A stretch of 64,000 nucleotides of DNA from Pinus tabuliformis (taxonomy: Eukaryota > Streptophyta > Pinopsida > Pinales > Pinaceae). Position numbers and translations under genes: made by a program. The stretch covers positions 457,193,731 through 457,257,730 of the forward strand of contig CM062810.1 in the NCBI GenBank assembly GCA_031772625.1, in the 5' to 3' direction. Shown here one piece after another: positions 58,634 through 64,000 of the stretch (positions within the stretch are counted from its first letter, which is position 1; each line of letters opens with the position of its first letter). The notes under the pieces are model-generated. The model saw only the letters and a list, made by a program, of their open reading frames with translations. It ran no database searches and was not told the DNA's origin.

Positions 58634-60842
58634 TGTTAGCACTTGGATTGGACCTCAGGCTGAAGGAAGGCAATGCTAGGGTAACCACAAACCATGCTTA
58701 GCTAAGTAGCTAGCCCTACTAGGCCAGGAGACGGCTCTCTCTGTAAGGATCTGAGGAAAGATGATTGGATCAAGAGAATGATATTAGGCTAGGTATAGTA
58801 GCAGGTTTTGATTTAATTTTGAAGGGGTATTGTTGGATCAGGAGTCAAACAGTTTAGGGCAAGGAAAGTAGGTCAAAATTGTAGGGTGTTCGATGGGGCA
58901 AGGTAGGCACAAGTCTCAGCACTCTAGGGTTTGATGTGTGAGGTGATTAAAGACATGTGAGGAGCTAGAAAGAGCATGTAAACAACATGGATTCTTCCTA
59001 AACTAAAGACAACATAGACTATGAATATTTCCCCAAAACAAAGCATAAAAGTTATGGGTTCTGCCTATCAACTTGAAAACATCCACTTAAAAGCAATGAA
59101 ATAATTAATGAAGTACAGAAAACATTATAACATATGATCACAATAGAGAAAACTAAACTGAACATCATACCACATCGATCCCAAAGAAATAGCTATAACT
59201 TTTCATTAATCTCCTACTAAAATTGATACAAAAATGATGTCTACTCAAAGCATAAGCCTCCAACGGAGTCCAACCTACTATGACTGAGGAAAAGCATCAT
59301 ATAGACCCCAAACAATTCATCCTAAGCTCATGGGGTCAAATCCATGAGAGGAGGAGTTGTTTCTAAAAAAATCTGATCTACTAACAAGAAAATAGGGTGG
59401 TCAAAGAGACTCATCCCTAACCCAAACAAACTGATACATTACACCTCATGAACTTGTTTTACCTGATGAATCTACCCTAGTAAGATCTACAAGCATCATA
59501 ATTACATTCAGCTGATCAATTACAAGGATTAAATCATAATTTAACAAGGTGACCTATGAAGCACTGAAAATGATCAATTATAGCTCCTAAAAGGTCAATT
59601 CTCCCAAGACTAGTCAAAACGTGTAGAATGAGGGTGCAAAAATGAAGTGTTCTCTTGCAAGAAACTTTTGGAGGTCTTTTTCAACTCAAAATTGAGATCA
59701 TGATAGTGCATTGGAAAGATATTTCTCTATAGTTATCAGTTGATGCATCAAGAAATTCATTTGAACACTCCAGCTAAGAGAAAACTGGATTTTCCCAAGG
59801 TCACTGCAGAAGTGCAGCAACTCTCTTGTGACACCTGTAGTGTTGACATTTTGCCAAAACCATGACACTTGTGTAAAAAATGAAGGAGGTTATTCTTCCC
59901 TTTTCTATAATGGAAAAAAAACCTCTCTCACTTTTGTCAAATTCATATTTTCTTGGTCAGAAACATAGTTTGAAGAAAAATCAGCCCTTATGTGTGGTGA
60001 ATGACTTGTCCCTTGGAATGACTTCTTGACAAATGATGGAGACATGATGTTGATGATATGAAATGGCCTCATACCTGTTGATATCCCTTATTCCTCCTCT
60101 ACCTAGATATATTTGATTCCATAGCAAAGCCTAGCTTAGTGGGATAGGAAAATTGGGTTTAGTGAAGGGAAAACAGGGGATTTGAAGAAATGAAGGGAAA
60201 TGAAGGGAATGGGGATTCTAAATTCTTAGAAAAATTTTGGGAGGTAGGGAGGGATGTTAGGAAACATGGGAAAGTGGAATTTCAAATATCGAGTGAGGGT
60301 AATGGGTCCAAAAGGGAAAAACACGGGCCTAGCCTAAAAAATGTCAAATTGTAACAATAGGATAAGGTTTGTGGGAAAATGGTGAATTTGAGGGATATAA
60401 GTGAGGGGAAGTGTTAAGAAGGTCTATGAAGGGTAGGGGAAGGTATATGGGCATTAAGATATAAGTTTTGTTGATTTTTTGATCATGGGATTCATGGAAC
60501 CAAGAAAAATGCCCTCAAAACCCTTGCTACAAGAAGTGAGCCTTAAAAGCACAATTGAGGAAACAAGGTATAAGATGACCCACTCACTTACAGATGATAG
60601 TTTGGAACATATAATAATGATGACAACTCTTTTAATGATGGTACACGCAGCTGAGGGGTGACATGGACCAGTACTTGGAAAACTTTGGAAGGAGTGAAAA
60701 CAGTCCTAGACCTAATACCTAGTGACCAAATTCTTACTTGAAGACTCACTGAAATGAAAAAAAATTGACTTTGACACCCAAAGACCACTTTGCAAGAGCA
60801 TTTTTTATTGCTAGTGGAAGGCTGCAAGTATTGACACTAACA
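58634..60842 (-). repeat. Family C LTR, right copy (2,209 bp, internally deleted)
   Basis: TGTTAGCAC to GACACTAACA. It lacks ~590 bp present in the other two copies: after 'taacaaggtgacctat' (near 59553) it jumps to the sequence found at 45405 in the left copy. That removes the first two internal direct repeats. It is the 5'-most LTR of the array in the minus orientation. Confidence 0.87.
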
Positions 60843-60847
60843 CATTC
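60843..60847. other. Target site duplication of family C array, right
   Basis: CATTC, matching the undisturbed F integrase codons; the left partner at 38039-38043 reads AATTT. Confidence 0.55.
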
Positions 60848-61452
60848 GGGAACCGCAATCAGATGTAGCAGTCCACCTAGATGTTTGCATTCTGCTTTCA
60901 CTTGTTGACAATCAAAACATCTAACCACGAACTCCACTACATCTCTCTTTAAATTCGGCCATTAGTAAAATCTCTTCACTACTATCAATGTCTTCAGGTA
61001 ACTTGGGTGACTTGAATAAGGTTTCGCACGAAACTACCTCAAGATCATCTTCTTGATCTCACTGTTATCCAGTACATATATCCTGTCTTGGAACCTGACC
61101 AATCCATCCACTGTAAGACTATTAACCATAACCTATGTACCTGCACTTGTACCTGTACATGTACCACTATCTGTATATGTACTTGGACCTATACCTGTAG
61201 TAGCATCTTGCTACAACATGTGCACAATCTCCTTATACCTGACATCCTATTGACTTGCCTGCAAGATCCTATCCTATAATTCCGTCCCATAGGAGCTCAT
61301 AGATTCCAATTGATTTACCTGTATCCGTCTACTGAGAGCATCTTCCACCTTGTTCTCTATACCTTTGATGTACCTGATCTCGAAATCAAACTCGTTGATC
61401 ATGGCTAACCATCTAGCAACATAGTTACCGATCAAACAATAAAATGACCTAG
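60843..61452 (-). pseudogene. Chromovirus F RNase H end and integrase zinc-binding domain
   Basis: Minus strand: an RNase H C-terminus (RWLAMINEFDFEIRYIKG, near 61440-61385), ENKVEDALSRR, a linker, then the integrase zinc-binding segment (DGLVRF, YWPNLKRDVVEF, CFDCQQVKAECKH, 61100-60875) and IAVPE at 60850, where family C is inserted. It continues at 38043 (integrase core). Several stops. It is truncated on the right at about 61452; RT and gag of F are not in the window. Confidence 0.84.
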
Positions 61453-61474
61453 TACCCGTTTTTTTGAGGTAGCA

Positions 61475-61739
61475 AAAAATCACTTGATTTTGAAAAATGG
61501 TGATTCAGAATACACATTTTTTTTTAATATTTTTTCCACTTTAATTTTTTTTATGTATCAAGTATGAACAATTTTTTTAAATGTTAGTGATTTTCATGCT
61601 GATTTTGAAAAGTGTTGATGCAGCATCAACACATTTTTTTGAGGGCTTTAAATTTTTTTATGTATCAAGTGTTAACATTTTTTTTGCTAGTGATTTTCAT
61701 CTTGATTTTGAAAAATGTTAATGAGCATCAACCCTTTTT
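61475..61739. repeat. AT-rich ~105-bp direct repeats
   Basis: Imperfect copies of 'tgattttgaaaaatgttgatg.agcatcaacac.tttttt...tatgtatcaagtgttaacaattttt..tgttagtgattttcat' start near 61475, 61599 and 61702. The last copy is cut by the hAT-like element and resumes at 62834 (ggcttaatttttacac...). Nature unknown; possibly a satellite-like array or the subterminal region of another element. Confidence 0.55.
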
Positions 61740-62234
61740 GTTTGAAGCTAAGTTACCGGAAACTCCTGAAGAATTTCCCAGAAACGCGGATCTCCGTTTC
61801 CGATACATAAACGGATACGATTCTTGTCTGAAACACTGTAAAAACGTTTTTGTGCCGTTTCAAAAAATCGGAAACTTTAGATTTGGAATTGGATACGTTT
61901 CCAAGGGATTTAAATTTTTTTGGATCTGTTTCCGGTAAAGCGGATCCACAAAAATTGTGATCAGAATCCACCCTTAACATGTTAAAAAGCTTGAAAATTT
62001 GCATAGCCATAAATAAATAATAAGAATGAAGAAATTAGCTTTGCAAATAAACTCACTATAAACAAAGTCTCATAAAATCTTTTCTAAATCTTTAGAAACA
62101 ACACTCCATATATTTATCAAAAATTCTTACTAAGAAAAAGATAGATGTTCAAAAATGCAAATAAAGGGGTTTGATGAATGTCTTCGTAAAGAGATTTATT
62201 TGAGCGATTAATTTTCATTTTGGTTAAGGTTTTG

Positions 62235-62477
62235 TTAATTGTCATTGATTTTGCTTTTGATTTCATAAATCCCTCCAATATAACAAATCTTCTCTAGCCA
62301 ATCTTGTGCCTGCACATAGTCACGAGACCAAGCTGACATTGTTAAGATTGAAATGTTCAAATAGGTCTTGATGGAATATCCCAATGATCCCATGGGCCTT
62401 TTAATTGTCATGCAAGGAAGATAGATATCATCTGCCATGCATGACACGTTCTTTGAAGGAGTTGGACCCGAAAGCAC
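62235..62477 (-). CDS. Short ORF inside the hAT-like element (possible captured fragment)
   Basis: An 80-residue open frame (MLSGPTPSKNVSCMADDIYL at the start; SRDYVQAQDWLEKI near the end) in the middle of the element. The frame is open a little further upstream (VIRNATAFV). Its composition, with several W, C, M and P, is more protein-like than the AT-rich surroundings, but I match it to no family. It could be a captured host exon, a transposase remnant or chance. Confidence 0.25.
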   Translation of the reverse strand: MLSGPTPSKNVSCMADDIYLPCMTIKRPMGSLGYSIKTYLNISILTMSAWSRDYVQAQDWLEKICYIGGIYEIKSKINDN

Positions 62478-62673
62478 AAAGGCTGTTGCATTTCTGATTA
62501 CATTATTATTGATGATGATAATATGTTGAATGTTATAATAATCACTAATGATGATGACAATTTTTATGCTAAATTGATGACGATGATTTGTTTATGTTGA
62601 ATTCATGACGATGACTATGCATTTTTAGATATAGATTCTAGATTCTAGATTCTAAAAGACGAATGGTGATATG

Positions 62674-62676
<3 letters not shown>

Positions 62677-62717
<41 letters not shown>
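62677..62717. repeat. (TA)n microsatellite
   Basis: About 20 TA units inside the hAT-like element. Confidence 0.95.
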
Positions 62718-62720
<3 letters not shown>

Positions 62721-62833
62721 TGTCGTTTCCTTGCCGTATCGTATCCTCATATTTTGAAAATTTGTCGTATCCGTTTCAAACCCCGTATCTGTATCCGTTC
62801 CCGTATCCGTTTCAGTGCAACTTAGGTTTGAAG

Positions 62834-63530
62834 GGCTTAATTTTTACACTTTTAATTTTCTAATGAAATAAGTGTGGATAATTTTTTCTAAATGTTGGTG
62901 ATTTTCATGTTAGTAATAAAAATAAAAATAAAAATAAAAAAACATGACAAAAAAAAATCAAATACAAAAACAAACAAACAAACAAAAAAAACCTATAAAA
63001 GTATAAAAAATAAACAAAAATTAACTCATAAAAATAAAAAAAATGAATTAAAAAAACAAAACAAAAAACCAAAATAAATAAATATCAAAAAATAGATGAA
63101 AATGATTTTTTTTCAAAAATATATATATAATTTAAAGGAAAACAAATTAAACCCAAAGGAAAAAGTCTAAAAACATGTTTTCCAAGTTCAAAAAAAAAAA
63201 ACCTTAAAATAATTACCCAAAAAAATTAAAATTAAAAATTAAAAAATATTTAAATTAAATAATTTAAATAAAATAAAAATTTAAGAATTATTTTTTAAAT
63301 TAAAATTATAAAAATAAAGGAATAACATAAAATAAAATTAAAAGAAAATAACAAAAAAAATTAAATAAATAAATAAAAAACAACAACAACAACAATTCAA
63401 AACATATTAAAAAAAATTGTAAATATTAAAATATATATATATATATAGATAAAGACGAAAAAAATTTAAAAATAGATATAAAAATAAATAAAACAATTAA
63501 TAATAATAATAATAATAATAAATACCTACC
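62834..63530. repeat. A-rich low-complexity region
   Basis: After ~80 bp of ordinary AT-rich sequence, the plus strand is dominated by A with short T/C breaks (aaataaaaat, caaacaaacaaac, aataataat). Open frames here are Lys/Asn-rich artefacts. Parts of 63100-63260 look like a diverged reverse complement of 63850-63990. Confidence 0.8.
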
Positions 63531-63682
63531 CTCCTAGCTAGTGGCCTCCAGTTCGCTGGCTGGGGGCTGGAGGCCGTTGGCTAGGGGCTGGGAGGGGAGG
63601 CAGTGATGGAGCAGGAGGGGGAGGGGAGTGAGGGCAGGGGGAGAGGGGAGGCCGTGAGTGGGGGGGGGGGGGTGGTCGGGGT
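63531..63682 (+). repeat. G-rich island with quadruplex-forming runs
   Basis: A ~150-bp GC-rich patch in extremely AT-rich DNA. It contains two near repeats (ctggctgggggctggaggccg, ttggctaggggctgggagg), many G3-G5 runs, and a run of 13 G's near 63660-63672. It has strong potential for G-quadruplex formation. No ORF of note. Confidence 0.8.
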
Positions 63683-63963
63683 TAGTTAGTTTTTTATTTT
63701 TTATTTTTTAAAAATGCTTTTATTTTTTATTTTTTATGTTTAATTCTTTTATAATGTTTTTATTTTTATTTTTATTTTATTTTTAATTTTTAATACTAAT
63801 TTTATGTTTTATTTTTCTTTTATTTTTTATTTCTTTTATAAATTAAATTTTATATTGTTTTATTTAAATATACTTTTTGGTAATTATTTAACTTTTTTAA
63901 AATCATGTTTTTATTTTTATTTCTTATTCTAAACTTTTTTTTTCTTTTTTTTTTTAATATTTA

Positions 63964-64000
<37 letters not shown>
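63683..64000. repeat. T-rich low-complexity region ending in (AT)n
   Basis: The plus strand is mainly T (tttttatttttta), complementary in style to the A-rich arm on the other side of the G-rich island. It ends at the window edge in an (AT)n run from about 63966. Confidence 0.8.

Larger units (their letters stand above)
38044..60842 (-). mobile_element. Family C tandem gag-only (TR-GAG) retrotransposon array
   Basis: Three LTRs and two internal regions alternate: LTR 38044-46698 (with D inside), interior 46699-49582, LTR 49583-55749 (with E inside), interior 55750-58633, LTR 58634-60842. The interiors are exactly 2,884 bp each. LTR ends are TGTTAG...CTAACA. The primer site TGGCGACCATACTGG starts like the tRNA-Arg sites of Tat/Ogre elements. 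Only gag-type coding is present; no protease, RT or integrase is seen, so it depended on a helper. The whole array lies in the integrase of F, joined to it at both outer LTR ends. Confidence 0.88.
61748..62825. mobile_element. hAT-like non-autonomous DNA transposon (1,078 bp)
   Basis: A perfect 8-bp duplication GTTTGAAG lies at 61740-61747 and 62826-62833. Ends are imperfect inverted repeats: CTAAGTTACCGGAAAC on the left and CTAAGTTGCACTGAAAC (reverse complement) on the right. Both subterminal regions hold many copies of GTATCCG/CGGATAC and GGAAAC-type motifs, as expected for transposase-binding subterminal repeats of hAT elements. I see no hAT transposase. Confidence 0.85.

Noticed and set aside
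61748-61990. CpG-bearing segment first suspected to be a host gene exon
   Set aside because: Its motifs are the subterminal repeats of the hAT-like element, and it ends at the element's inverted repeat.
62892-63077. 61-residue Lys/Asn-rich frame
   Set aside because: Pure product of A-rich low complexity.

Overview
The window is repeat DNA from the nuclear genome of a plant, most likely a large-genome seed plant. It is AT-rich and built from nested Ty3/gypsy and Ty1/copia LTR retrotransposons, with small DNA transposons and simple repeats. I found no convincing single-copy host gene, rRNA, tRNA or CRISPR array. Chromodomain integrases, a Tat-type element with two RNase H domains, and primer sites for plant initiator tRNA-Met all point to plants. 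The species cannot be fixed from the sequence; a gymnosperm is plausible but unproven.

Layout. (1) 1-4799 and 22786-26449: a head-to-tail array of one non-autonomous gypsy family (family B, + strand). LTRs of about 621 bp (TGATCC...GGATCA) alternate with internal regions of about 2.1 kb that keep gag, protease and the integrase C-terminus but lack RT, RNase H and the integrase core. (2) 4800-22780: an 18 kb Tat/Ogre-like element (element G, - strand) inserted into array B with a perfect 5-bp target duplication (GGTTC). Its LTRs are about 4.9 kb and each carries a long sense ORF. The internal order is gag, protease, a candidate 1.23 kb intron, archaeal-type RNase H, RT, degenerate RNase H, integrase. 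(3) 26450-29493: part of an LTR from a much more diverged relative of G, with a third copy of the LTR-borne ORF. (4) 29494-30442: an LTR fragment of chromovirus F. (5) 30443-34366: a decayed copia element (+). (6) 34367-38043 and 60843-61452: a Tekay/Del-like chromovirus (F, - strand), split by (7). (7) 38044-60842: a gag-only, tRNA-Arg-like-primed family (C, - strand) arranged LTR-int-LTR-int-LTR. Two of its LTRs are hit by related chromoviruses: D (38148-44010, near complete) and E (49888-53244, scrambled and deleted, carrying a foldback element). (8) 61453-64000: AT-rich repeats, a hAT-like element with a perfect 8-bp duplication (61748-62825), and a low-complexity A-rich / G-rich / T-rich block.

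Relative order of events: F was hit by C; C LTRs were then hit by D and E; E was hit by the foldback element; array B was hit by G; the copia element was interrupted by the F LTR.

Main discovery candidate: the protein of about 1,000 residues encoded inside the LTRs of G. It has a globular domain, a basic nuclear-signal-like motif, a long coiled coil and a conserved tail. A distant copy at 26460-28602 keeps the amino-acid sequence while most codons have changed synonymously, which suggests past selection on an LTR-encoded accessory protein. G also seems to use splicing to join protease to pol, places its second RNase H ahead of RT, and shows erosion of the original RNase H active site.
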